From the NCBI GenBank assembly GCA_913046275.1, contig CAJWSE010000072.1, positions 1-5,596 of the forward strand: a stretch of 5,596 nt of DNA, in the 5' to 3' direction. Source of the stretch: an uncultured Phycisphaerae bacterium. Its GTDB lineage: Bacteria; Planctomycetota; Phycisphaerae; Phycisphaerales; SM1A02. Positions 1 to 5,596 of the stretch are shown here, piece by piece (the first letter of the stretch is position 1; every line of letters begins with the position of its first letter). A model generated the notes under the pieces. That model searched no databases. It saw only the letters and a program-made list of their open reading frames with translations, and was not told the origin of the DNA. A program made the position numbers and the translations under genes.

Positions 1-1
1 C

Positions 2-676
2 AATATGGCCATCTTGCGGAACATAGCGTTCGGCAATGTTCATCGAAGACATAATCTTAATTCGTCCAATGAGAGCTGGCTGCAAATGTTTTGGTGGAGG
101 TGGTTGTTCTTCAAGCACCCCATCAATGCGATATTTAACTTTCAGTTCTGTTTCAAATGGCTCTATGTGAACGTCACTCGAACGTTGCTGAATGGCTTCA
201 AGGAGAAGGAGGTTCACCAAGTTGATGAGAGTTGGCTGTTCGGCCATGACTAGAATGTTGTCTGCTTCAATTGCATCAACATTATGGTCATTGGTTTCAG
301 ATTTATCAGATAGACCCCCGAGACTTTCAGCCATTCTCGCAGCGGTTGTGCCATAGTGCTTTTGCATAAGTTCTGAAAATATGTCTTTTTCCATCCCGCA
401 TCGTGTGACTGGATGATTCGTGATCGTTGCAACTTCGTCAGCAGCCTCGATATCTTCTGGGCTCATCATTGCAACATGAAGCCGTCCATTTTCAATATAA
501 AGGGGTAAAGCACGAAGCCTTACCGCTAATTCTGCATCTACAAGGTCGACAATATTCTGTTGAACTTCAGGAAGGAGTTCAATCCATGATAATCCCATTG
601 CAATGCATTCTTGCTTTGCGTCCTTCGGGGGTGCTACGTCAATGTTCTTGACATGTGTATCAGTTTGCTGTTCCAT
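2..676 (-). CDS. GspE/PilB-family secretion or type IV pilus assembly ATPase, N-terminal 225 residues (partial, runs off the left edge)
   Basis: This is the start of a cytoplasmic hexameric ATPase that powers type II secretion or type IV pilus assembly; full-length members have roughly 550-600 residues, so about 40% is visible. After a polar leader (1-25), residues about 30-108 match a T2SSE_N/MshEN-type domain, with L59-Y60 and 'GRLHVAMMSPEDIEAAD' (64-80), ending at H107-Y108-G109. A variable linker (110-145) leads into the ATPase N-terminal subdomain: N152-Q164 helix, 'RSSDVHIEP' (165-173), 'YRIDGVL' (182-188) and 'RIKIMSSMNIAERYVPQDG' (205-223). The Walker A, Asp-box, Walker B and any tetracysteine zinc motif would lie beyond the edge, so GspE and PilB cannot be separated here. 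The ATG at 676 is fixed by an in-frame TAG at 680-682. No good Shine-Dalgarno site precedes it; it starts 10 nt after the upstream stop, so translation may depend on that gene. A stretch of four prolines (192-195) sits after the RIDG motif. Confidence 0.93.
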   Translation of the reverse strand, partial: MEQQTDTHVKNIDVAPPKDAKQECIAMGLSWIELLPEVQQNIVDLVDAELAVRLRALPLYIENGRLHVAMMSPEDIEAADEVATITNHPVTRCGMEKDIFSELMQKHYGTTAARMAESLGGLSDKSETNDHNVDAIEADNILVMAEQPTLINLVNLLLLEAIQQRSSDVHIEPFETELKVKYRIDGVLEEQPPPPKHLQPALIGRIKIMSSMNIAERYVPQDGHI

Positions 677-686
677 TTGCTACAGT

Positions 687-2045
687 TTAACTTCCCGGCC
701 TGCCCATGCCACCGCCAAGGCTGTTTGTTGTGCTGTCACCTTTTGGCTTTGGTGCATTGCCTTTGGTGTCTTTACCTTTGCCCTTTGTAGCATTGTTGCC
801 ATTAAGCGATAACCCGCCATTTTTGCCTTGGGGAGCAACAGATGGACTATTAGTATTTTGTTGTTCATTACGCGGAATCCAACGGCGGGCACCATCGAGT
901 TCAAGGAATTGGTCTTCAGAGAGAAGCGCACGAAGCATTTCTATATATTTTTTCCCAAGTTCTTCACGTTTCTTATAGAGTTCGCGGGTGGGATCGTCAA
1001 GTTTTTGAGGGGACCCACCTTGTTTTCGAACCTGGCCAGCAAGCTCTCGACTTCGATGCATTGCTGGTTCAAATTTACGCGTCTCGTTAAGTAAGCCATC
1101 ATTTATTATGCCGAGTTCTTGCAAGTAGCTCAGTTCAAGAGCTACGATTTGCGCACGGATGCCTTCATCGTACGATTCATTTTCAGCAGCTTGCCTGAAG
1201 ATGCGTTCAGCAGGAGTCCTTCGAAAGATTCGCGTATAACCGCGCTTGAGAGCTCTGTTTCTAAAATCTTCACCGTCGTTTACTGCTAGGTTTCCGCTTA
1301 TGATTTCAATATATCGATCATTGAGATCACGTACTTCAACGCGTGCTTTGATAACGCCATCAACAAGGTCAGGAGATTTTGAATTGTCCCCAGAAAGTAT
1401 ATTATCAAATAATTTCTTTGGGTTGCCTCGGAGGATTGCATCACGAGTTCGCATAGCTCCGTCAAGAGCAATAGCGTATTCTTCTAGATGATCGCTGATT
1501 GAGTTTTCAGCAACTGGTGAAAGCTCTGTATCGCGAACGATTTGAAAGAGATTGACAGATTCGCCACTGAGTCGTCCTTTTGAGACATGTTTTTCTCGAT
1601 AAAGTTTTTGAGTAAAACCAGGCCACATAATGTGTTGGTCTTCAACTAGGATTGCTTTTACATTTTCTAGAAGCCCATCATCGAGTTGTCTTTTAGCGAT
1701 GAGCCAATCGCCTAGCGCATTGAGCACAGGTTCTAATGTGTCCCGGTTTGAAGATGGGCCTTTTGCTTGAATCTCTTCAGCAACTCGATTAAGCCGTTCT
1801 TGTGTCTCGGCCCAGCCATTTTGAAAATCGTCCTCATAGGAATCAAACATTGCTTCGACAATCACCTCCTGAGTGTCGTCAAGATTCAAGCCCTCTGCAA
1901 ATACGACGAGGTCACGAGCCATATATTCTGGCTGCATTGCTTCTGCCATATATTCCATTTGTGCTTGTGCTGAATTAGTTAAAAATGCTAGTAGAGTCGT
2001 TGCAGCGGCTATAAATAGTGTTTTAGTCATGTTTTTACCAATCAT
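687..2045 (-). CDS. Exported helical protein with three tandem CpxP/Spy-like modules and a Gly/Asn/Lys-rich tail (function unknown)
   Basis: I do not recognise a named family for the whole 452-residue protein. A Sec signal peptide is clear: K4, K8, a hydrophobic core (9-22) and a likely cut after A-Q-A (26-28), so the mature protein starts near Q29 outside the cytoplasm. The rest is charged, helix-forming and has no cysteine. By eye it divides into three similar modules at about 53-150, 174-275 and 290-392. Each has a paired-helix layout and ends in a similar helix: 'LLENVKAILVEDQ' (125-137), 'YIEIISGNL' (245-253) and 'YIEMLRALLSEDQ' (367-379), followed by an Arg-containing segment. The L-S/V-E-D-Q pattern resembles the LTxxQ motif of periplasmic CpxP/Spy chaperone-like proteins. 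Residues 393-452 look disordered, with 13 Gly, 9 Asn and 7 Lys. The ATG at 2045 is chosen over the ATG at 2030 because a strong AGAAGGA lies 6 nt upstream of it. Its stop is 10 nt before the GspE/PilB-type gene, suggesting co-transcription. A role in envelope stress or secretion is inference only. Confidence 0.85.
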   Translation of the reverse strand: MIGKNMTKTLFIAAATTLLAFLTNSAQAQMEYMAEAMQPEYMARDLVVFAEGLNLDDTQEVIVEAMFDSYEDDFQNGWAETQERLNRVAEEIQAKGPSSNRDTLEPVLNALGDWLIAKRQLDDGLLENVKAILVEDQHIMWPGFTQKLYREKHVSKGRLSGESVNLFQIVRDTELSPVAENSISDHLEEYAIALDGAMRTRDAILRGNPKKLFDNILSGDNSKSPDLVDGVIKARVEVRDLNDRYIEIISGNLAVNDGEDFRNRALKRGYTRIFRRTPAERIFRQAAENESYDEGIRAQIVALELSYLQELGIINDGLLNETRKFEPAMHRSRELAGQVRKQGGSPQKLDDPTRELYKKREELGKKYIEMLRALLSEDQFLELDGARRWIPRNEQQNTNSPSVAPQGKNGGLSLNGNNATKGKGKDTKGNAPKPKGDSTTNSLGGGMGRPGS

Positions 2046-2051
2046 TTAGGG

Positions 2052-2058
2052 TCCTTCT
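2052..2058 (-). promoter_or_regulatory. Ribosome binding site AGAAGGA deciding the start at 2045
   Basis: The minus strand reads AGAAGGA at 2058-2052, six nucleotides before the ATG at 2045. The alternative in-frame ATG at 2030 would be 21 nt away, too far, so the longer signal peptide with MIGKN at its front is preferred. Confidence 0.75.
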
Positions 2059-2082
2059 CTTCAAATCGAGTTCTGGTGAAAG

Positions 2083-2112
2083 ATTCTCGGCCTTTCTCAA
2101 GTACTAGTTCAA
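2083..2112 (-). promoter_or_regulatory. Weak sigma70-like promoter candidate before the exported triple-module protein
   Basis: On the minus strand TTGAAC (2112-2107, 4 of 6 to TTGACA) is followed after 18 nt by GAGAAT (2088-2083, 4 of 6 to TATAAT). Transcription would start near 2076, leaving a leader of about 30 nt that contains the strong ribosome binding site. Both boxes are poor, and matches of this quality occur by chance; the position in the only sizeable intergenic gap is the main support. I saw no convincing terminator hairpin with a T-run in the same 2046-2174 gap, so read-through from the CoA-transferase gene is also possible. Confidence 0.2.
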
Positions 2113-2174
2113 CGCACATCTCAAATAAATATGACATGCCAGTTTTGAGGTTGTGCTATCGGACGGTAATAGAT

Positions 2175-2882
2175 TCATGGGCTAGTGGTTCTTTGTTCAA
2201 TTCGCTTTTCTGAAGTTGTTTTCACAATTCTGTCAACATATATAGATGGTGTGTGGACATCATTAGGCTCAAATGTGCCAATAGGTACAATTTCTTCAAC
2301 CTCAGCAATAGTGATTTTCCCTGATGTTGCAACCATTGGATTGAAATTGCGGGCCGTTTTTCGGTAAATCAAATTGCCAGCTTCGTCTGCTTTCCATGCT
2401 TTGACTAGTGCAAGATCCGCAACAATACCCCGCTCAAGTATGTACGTTTCTCCATTAAATTGTTTAGTTTCTTTGCCTTCTGCAACAACGGTGCCAACTC
2501 CTGTTTTTGTAAAGAACCCTGGGATGCCTGCACCACCTGCACGAAGTCGTTCAGCAAGTGTTCCTTGGGGGCAGAATTCAATTTCAAGTTCTTCAGCCAT
2601 AAACTGTCGTTCAAATTCAGCATTTTCACCCACGTATGAACTCATCATCTTTTTGATTTGTTTCGTTTGCAAAAGTAGTCCTAGCCCCCAATTGTCTACG
2701 CCAGCATTGTTTGAAATACATGTCAGGTTGCTAACACCTGTATCGCGAAGCGCGATAATGAGTTGTTCTGGAATGCCGCATAAGCCAAAACCGCCGACCG
2801 CAACCATCATGTTGTCGAAAACAAGGCCATTAAGTGCCTCGCGTGTGGATTTATATATCTTGTTAGCCATATTTGGCATCAT
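2175..2882 (-). CDS. scoA: Succinyl-CoA:3-ketoacid (acetoacetate) CoA-transferase-type subunit A
   Basis: This is a 235-residue family I CoA-transferase alpha subunit, about the usual length. With subunit B it would move CoA from succinyl-CoA (or a similar donor) to acetoacetate or another 3-ketoacid in the cytoplasm. Visible signatures are '[11 protein letters not shown]' (29-39), 'SNNAG' (57-61), 'YVGEN' (83-87), '[20 protein letters not shown]' (105-124) with 'TGVGT' (127-131), and '[20 protein letters not shown]' (177-196), followed by E205 to V220 with the '[14 protein letters not shown]' ending typical of ScoA. In this family the catalytic glutamate is on subunit B. No subunit B follows: downstream are a 129-nt gap and an unrelated gene. 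The ATG at 2882 lies 9 nt after AGAAGG; ATGs at 2879 and 2870 are less well spaced. The gene begins 13 nt after the ABC permease stop, so it is probably in that operon. Other acyl substrates are possible, since substrate cannot be fixed from this subunit alone. Confidence 0.93.
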   Translation of the reverse strand: MMPNMANKIYKSTREALNGLVFDNMMVAVGGFGLCGIPEQLIIALRDTGVSNLTCISNNAGVDNWGLGLLLQTKQIKKMMSSYVGENAEFERQFMAEELEIEFCPQGTLAERLRAGGAGIPGFFTKTGVGTVVAEGKETKQFNGETYILERGIVADLALVKAWKADEAGNLIYRKTARNFNPMVATSGKITIAEVEEIVPIGTFEPNDVHTPSIYVDRIVKTTSEKRIEQRTTSP

Positions 2883-2891
2883 ACGATAATG

Positions 2892-2897
2892 CCTTCT
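2892..2897 (-). promoter_or_regulatory. Ribosome binding site of the CoA-transferase gene, overlapping the permease stop codon
   Basis: AGAAGG on the minus strand (2897-2892) shares two bases with the TAG stop of the permease (2898-2896) and lies 9 nt before the ATG at 2882. Ribosomes ending the permease therefore sit over this site, which supports one polycistronic message. Confidence 0.7.
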
Positions 2898-4218
2898 AGC
2901 CTTGGCGAATCCACTTTACTAATTGAAGAATACTTGGTGGTTTTCCTTGCATTAAAATCCCGATTCTAAAGATTCTTGAGCACATCCAAACCATCAATAA
3001 AACAGATCCAATACTTATCCCCATTGAAAGTAGTATTTGCCAAATTGCCACGGGTTCAGTGGAAGAAGTGATTCGTAAAATCATTATGAATGGAAGCAAA
3101 GGTGGGGTGAAACTTGTAACAGTCGCAATTATTCCATTTGGGTGCTCAGCAAGCACTGGCCAAAGCACCATTGGAATAATCAGGATGAGCATGATAGGGC
3201 CCATGAGTGATTGTGCATCGCGCAATTCACTTACTGCGCTTCCAACTGCAGCCATAATCGTTGCGACCATGAAATAGGCGATAATAAAGAAAAAACCAAA
3301 TAGAAGTAGGTGCCAAATTGGAATGATGTCCAACAGAGCAAAGGTGAGTAGCCCTGCAAATGCTGCTGAACCGTACATGCCTAATATTACTGCGCTTACG
3401 CCGGCCTGACCCAATATTTTTCCACCTAAGAGTTGCATTGGACTTATTGCACTGAGCAATACTTCCATGACTTTATTACCTTTTTCCTCAATAGTCGTAG
3501 TTAATAAATAATTTCCACTAGTGAATGTTGCAATCCACAAGAGCATCATGAATGCCATAGGAATTATTCTTCGAGCAATCTCATTGTCCTTTGCTTCCCT
3601 ACCATCCTCAGAAAGCCGAGTAGCTGTTATCCGTGGTCGCTGGACAAGTGCATATATGTCATCAGGCTGATGTCCAAGTCGTTGCAGTCGAACATCAACC
3701 ACTGAGCGCGAAGTTGCAGCAGTTAATAATTCGGTATGGTTTGGAGAAAAGTTACTTGGAATAAAAACTTCTAGCCGCTCTTCACTCTCTTGGTTCTCAA
3801 GTAATGATTCCGGGACTACTATTAAGCCATTGTATGTTCCATTACGAATCTCATTCTTAAGTGTTTCAAGTTCGTTCTCTGAAGCTGAAACAATTGTTAA
3901 ATCGACTGTTGCCGTAGGTGGCTTCATTGCACTAGTTATTAGCTCAGTTTGGAAGCTCGTAGGTAGCTGGTCAGTAATTTTTAGCAAAGTGTCCGGTGTT
4001 TTAGTGATTTGCTCTTGTATCTTTTTGGTGACATCATCGGGAGCGACAACGATAATAGTGCCCGTAAGTGGTGTGTCATTTGAATCAGCAAGAAGAGGGG
4101 CGACAACAATAAAAAGCCCCATCATTAAGATTGGCATCACAATGGCGCCGAATAAAAACGCTTTGGTCATCGCAGTGTGTCGAAACTCTCTCCACGCAAC
4201 TGTCAATGTTTTACGCAT
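2896..4218 (-). CDS. ABC-2 type exporter permease, NatB-like
   Basis: This is a 440-residue inner-membrane permease that pairs with the ATPase encoded just upstream. The layout is that of ABC2_membrane_3/NatB proteins: a short cytoplasmic start '[12 protein letters not shown]' (1-12), TM1 at about 20-43, a large extracytoplasmic domain (about 45-215), then a membrane block with segments near 217-240, 271-298, 301-327, 339-356, 363-382 and 391-413. The conserved coupling segment '[19 protein letters not shown]' (242-260) followed by '[10 protein letters not shown]' (261-270) and the C-terminal '[14 protein letters not shown]' (415-428) are clear family marks. The ATG at 4218 is chosen over an in-frame ATG at 4254: GGAG lies 7 nt upstream of it, the protein then starts with the usual family N-terminus, and the ATPase overlap falls to 8 nt. 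NatAB exports sodium in Bacillus, but the family is broad, so substrate (ions, drugs, lipids or peptides) is unknown here. Confidence 0.92.
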   Translation of the reverse strand: MRKTLTVAWREFRHTAMTKAFLFGAIVMPILMMGLFIVVAPLLADSNDTPLTGTIIVVAPDDVTKKIQEQITKTPDTLLKITDQLPTSFQTELITSAMKPPTATVDLTIVSASENELETLKNEIRNGTYNGLIVVPESLLENQESEERLEVFIPSNFSPNHTELLTAATSRSVVDVRLQRLGHQPDDIYALVQRPRITATRLSEDGREAKDNEIARRIIPMAFMMLLWIATFTSGNYLLTTTIEEKGNKVMEVLLSAISPMQLLGGKILGQAGVSAVILGMYGSAAFAGLLTFALLDIIPIWHLLLFGFFFIIAYFMVATIMAAVGSAVSELRDAQSLMGPIMLILIIPMVLWPVLAEHPNGIIATVTSFTPPLLPFIMILRITSSTEPVAIWQILLSMGISIGSVLLMVWMCSRIFRIGILMQGKPPSILQLVKWIRQG

Positions 4219-5161
4219 GATGGAGCTCCAGTCTGGCAGCATCTGCGGCTTCACTGCCTCGACTCATTGCGATTTGCTCAATAAAAATTTCATCGAGTGT
4301 TGGTCGAGCAAGTTGAGCAGAGAATACAGGGACCGTAGAAACAATTTTTTGAAGCACATCGACGGGATTTGTGTTTTTATTGACGCGCAAATTAATTTGA
4401 TTCTGTTTGTTTATCGGTGAGATATATTCTACACCCTCAAATAAGTCTATGGAACAGTCAGTATCAACAGGTTCGATAACAACAGACCTTGGATTAAATT
4501 TATCTTGAATTGAAATAAGCGAGCCATCGAGTACTTTTGTTCCTTGGTCAATCATGACAATTCGATCGCAAATCTGTTCTGCTTGATGAAGCACATGCGT
4601 GGAAAATAGTATCGTTCGTCCTTCTTGATGCAAGTCGTGAATAATTGATCCTATAACTCGAGCATTCACAGGGTCGAGCCCAGAGAATGGTTCGTCAAGG
4701 ATAATCAATTCGGGATCATGAATAATTGCAGCAAGAAATTGAACTTTTTGCTGCATCCCCTTGCTAAGTTCTTCGCATTTTTTGCTGTGTACATCGGGTA
4801 GTTCTACGCGATCAAGCCAGGTATTAACTTTTCGTCGAAGTGAAACGCCGCGAAGTCCTTTTAAATTTCCAATGTATTCAATGAATTTTGAGACCTTCAT
4901 TTTGCGATATACGCCACGTTCTTCAGGCAAGTAGCCAATTCGATCCTTTGAATTAATAGCACTTTTGCCTAGGACCTGAATAGAGCCAGAGTCTGGGTGA
5001 ATGATGGACATAATCATGCGAATGGAAGTGCTTTTCCCTGCACCATTTGGCCCTAAAAAGCCACACATTGATCCTTGCGGTATTTCAAGATTTAAGTTTC
5101 TTACAGCTTTCGTTTCACCGAAAGATTTTGAAACGTTATGGAGTTCAATTGCTGAGGTCAT
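4211..5161 (-). CDS. ABC transporter ATP-binding protein, NatA-like
   Basis: This is the 316-residue cytoplasmic ATPase of the exporter whose permease follows. All nucleotide-binding motifs are intact: Walker A 'GPNGAGKST' (37-45), the Q-loop region 'GYLPEERGVY' (76-85) in the form usual for NatA-type ATPases, the signature 'LSKGMQQKV' (132-140), Walker B 'LIILDEP' (152-158) with the D-loop 'SGLD' (160-163), and the switch histidine H189 in 'LFSTH'. Residues about 225-298 form the extra C-terminal domain of these exporters (DUF4162 type), ending 'RPTLDEIFIEQIA' (286-298), then an Ala/His tail. The ATG at 5161 forms an ATGA overlap with the stop of the preceding gene, and the 3' end overlaps the permease start by 8 nt; both imply translational coupling and balanced subunit supply. 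No strong Shine-Dalgarno site precedes 5161, which fits coupling. Substrate is not readable from this subunit. Confidence 0.95.
   Translation of the reverse strand: MTSAIELHNVSKSFGETKAVRNLNLEIPQGSMCGFLGPNGAGKSTSIRMIMSIIHPDSGSIQVLGKSAINSKDRIGYLPEERGVYRKMKVSKFIEYIGNLKGLRGVSLRRKVNTWLDRVELPDVHSKKCEELSKGMQQKVQFLAAIIHDPELIILDEPFSGLDPVNARVIGSIIHDLHQEGRTILFSTHVLHQAEQICDRIVMIDQGTKVLDGSLISIQDKFNPRSVVIEPVDTDCSIDLFEGVEYISPINKQNQINLRVNKNTNPVDVLQKIVSTVPVFSAQLARPTLDEIFIEQIAMSRGSEAADAARLELHHA
4226..4229 (-). promoter_or_regulatory. Ribosome binding site GGAG deciding the permease start at 4218
   Basis: GGAG on the minus strand at 4229-4226 lies 7 nt upstream of the ATG at 4218 and is inside the last codons of the ATPase gene. 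An in-frame ATG at 4254 would add 12 non-family residues, and this site would then be inside the gene. Confidence 0.65.
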
Positions 5162-5595
5162 GGTTTACTCTGTAGTAATTGGATTTCAGCAGGTAATTCG
5201 AATAGCTCTTTTCGAGCTTTATCAAGTTGTATTCGATCAAGTTTTAAAGTTATTTCGTTACCATCTCTTCTATATACAATTGTATGAAATAGTAATAAAT
5301 CCCCAACTCTTTCCCAGTCTCGAAAAAAAACATCAACTATCGTTTTGCCATTCGCCGTATTTTCTTCTGTTCGTCTTCCTTTAGGGCGGAATGTTTTCTT
5401 TGAAAAATAAACGAGTTGTTCATTTATTTTTTCTTTGTTGATTTGTACTATCCAGCAAAGTTCATTATCAAAAGTTTGCTCGCCAATGATTTCCATATTA
5501 TCTAACTCTAGTGGCAACATTGTGAACCATTCAAGCCAATTCATTTGCTGGACTTTCTTTGAAAGTGCAGCGCTGCTAATGATGTCCCAAGAAAT
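5158..5595 (-). CDS. LolA-fold-like (outer-membrane lipoprotein-sorting-like) protein, C-terminal 145 residues (partial, runs off the right edge)
   Basis: The frame is open to the window edge, so the true start is outside; an ATG at 5544 is internal and has no good ribosome binding site. Visible residues show a run of beta-strand-like segments: 'MEIIGEQTFDNELCWIVQI' (34-52 of the visible part), then 'QLVYFSKKTFRPKGRRTEE' with the pattern of a ligand or fold turn, then 'WERVGDLLLFHTIVYRRDGN' and 'ITLKLDRIQLD', ending 'FELPAEIQLLQ'. This order (conserved hydrophobic strand, 'Y-F-x-K-x-T-x-x-x-x-x-R', 'Y or W-x-x-V-G-x-x-L', 'F-x-L-P-x-E-I') is what I know from uncharacterised exported LolA/LppX-fold proteins that bind lipids or lipoproteins. 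The signal peptide and N-terminal half cannot be seen. Its stop overlaps the ATPase start as ATGA, so it belongs to the exporter operon and may be an extracytoplasmic partner. The fold call is by pattern only. Confidence 0.6.
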   Translation of the reverse strand: MSWDIISSAALSKKVQQMNWLEWFTMLPLELDNMEIIGEQTFDNELCWIVQINKEKINEQLVYFSKKTFRPKGRRTEENTANGKTIVDVFFRDWERVGDLLLFHTIVYRRDGNEITLKLDRIQLDKARKELFELPAEIQLLQSKP

Positions 5596-5596
5596 G

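Noticed and set aside
2079..2097. A short inverted repeat, GAAAG and CTTTC with a 9-nt loop, in the 2046-2174 gap
   Set aside because: The stem is only five base pairs, and no T-run follows on the minus strand, so it does not support a terminator.
2104..2178. A 24-codon minus-strand frame whose ATG overlaps the scoA stop as ATGA
   Set aside because: It has no scoB-like pattern, no good ribosome binding site and stops quickly at TAG. It is more likely chance than a gene, though its position is noted in the scoA finding.
2374..2889. A 171-codon plus-strand open frame
   Set aside because: It lies wholly opposite scoA, which has clear family motifs; its Ser/Pro-rich translation resembles an antisense shadow.
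3830..4420. A 196-codon plus-strand open frame
   Set aside because: It crosses the antisense of both the permease and the ATPase genes, and its translation shows no domain.
4907..4936. Glutamates (GYLPEERG) in the Q-loop region of the ABC ATPase
   Set aside because: This form is usual in NatA-type exporters and does not suggest a defective ATPase.
5158..5544. Taking the ATG at 5544 as the true start of the first operon gene, giving 128 residues
   Set aside because: The frame stays open to the window edge with protein-like sequence upstream, and no good ribosome binding site precedes 5544; a LolA-fold protein would be longer and need a signal peptide.

Overview
The window looks bacterial and densely coded. 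All six recognisable genes lie on the minus strand, so transcription runs from high to low coordinates; the plus-strand open frames are shadows. The DNA is moderately AT-rich. The mix of genes and the style of the hypothetical proteins suggest an aquatic Gram-negative-type bacterium, possibly of the Planctomycetota (Phycisphaerae-like). That placement is an impression from protein style and has not been tested; no rRNA or marker gene is present.

Right-hand block (about 5596 down to 2175), an apparent four-gene operon. It begins with the C-terminal part of a LolA-fold-like (lipoprotein-sorting-like) protein cut by the window edge. Next comes a NatA-type ABC ATPase, joined to it by an ATGA stop/start overlap. 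A NatB-type ABC-2 permease follows, overlapping the ATPase gene by 8 nt. Last is subunit A of a succinyl-CoA:3-ketoacid-type CoA transferase, 13 nt downstream, whose Shine-Dalgarno site covers the permease stop codon. The ATPase and permease should form one inner-membrane exporter. The CoA transferase has no visible link to export, and its partner subunit B, which carries the catalytic glutamate in this family, is not in the window.

Left-hand block (2174 down to 1). A 129-nt gap with only a weak promoter candidate precedes a gene for a 452-residue exported, cysteine-free helical protein. I read this protein as three tandem CpxP/Spy-like helical modules followed by a Gly/Asn/Lys-rich tail. Ten nucleotides after it starts a GspE/PilB-family secretion or pilus ATPase, of which only the first 225 residues are in the window; the Walker A region lies beyond the left edge.

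I found no RNA genes, mobile elements, CRISPR arrays, attachment sites or convincing terminators, and no gene-free stretch longer than 129 nt. The points most worth a second look are the triple-module exported protein and the CoA-transferase subunit A without subunit B inside an ABC exporter operon.
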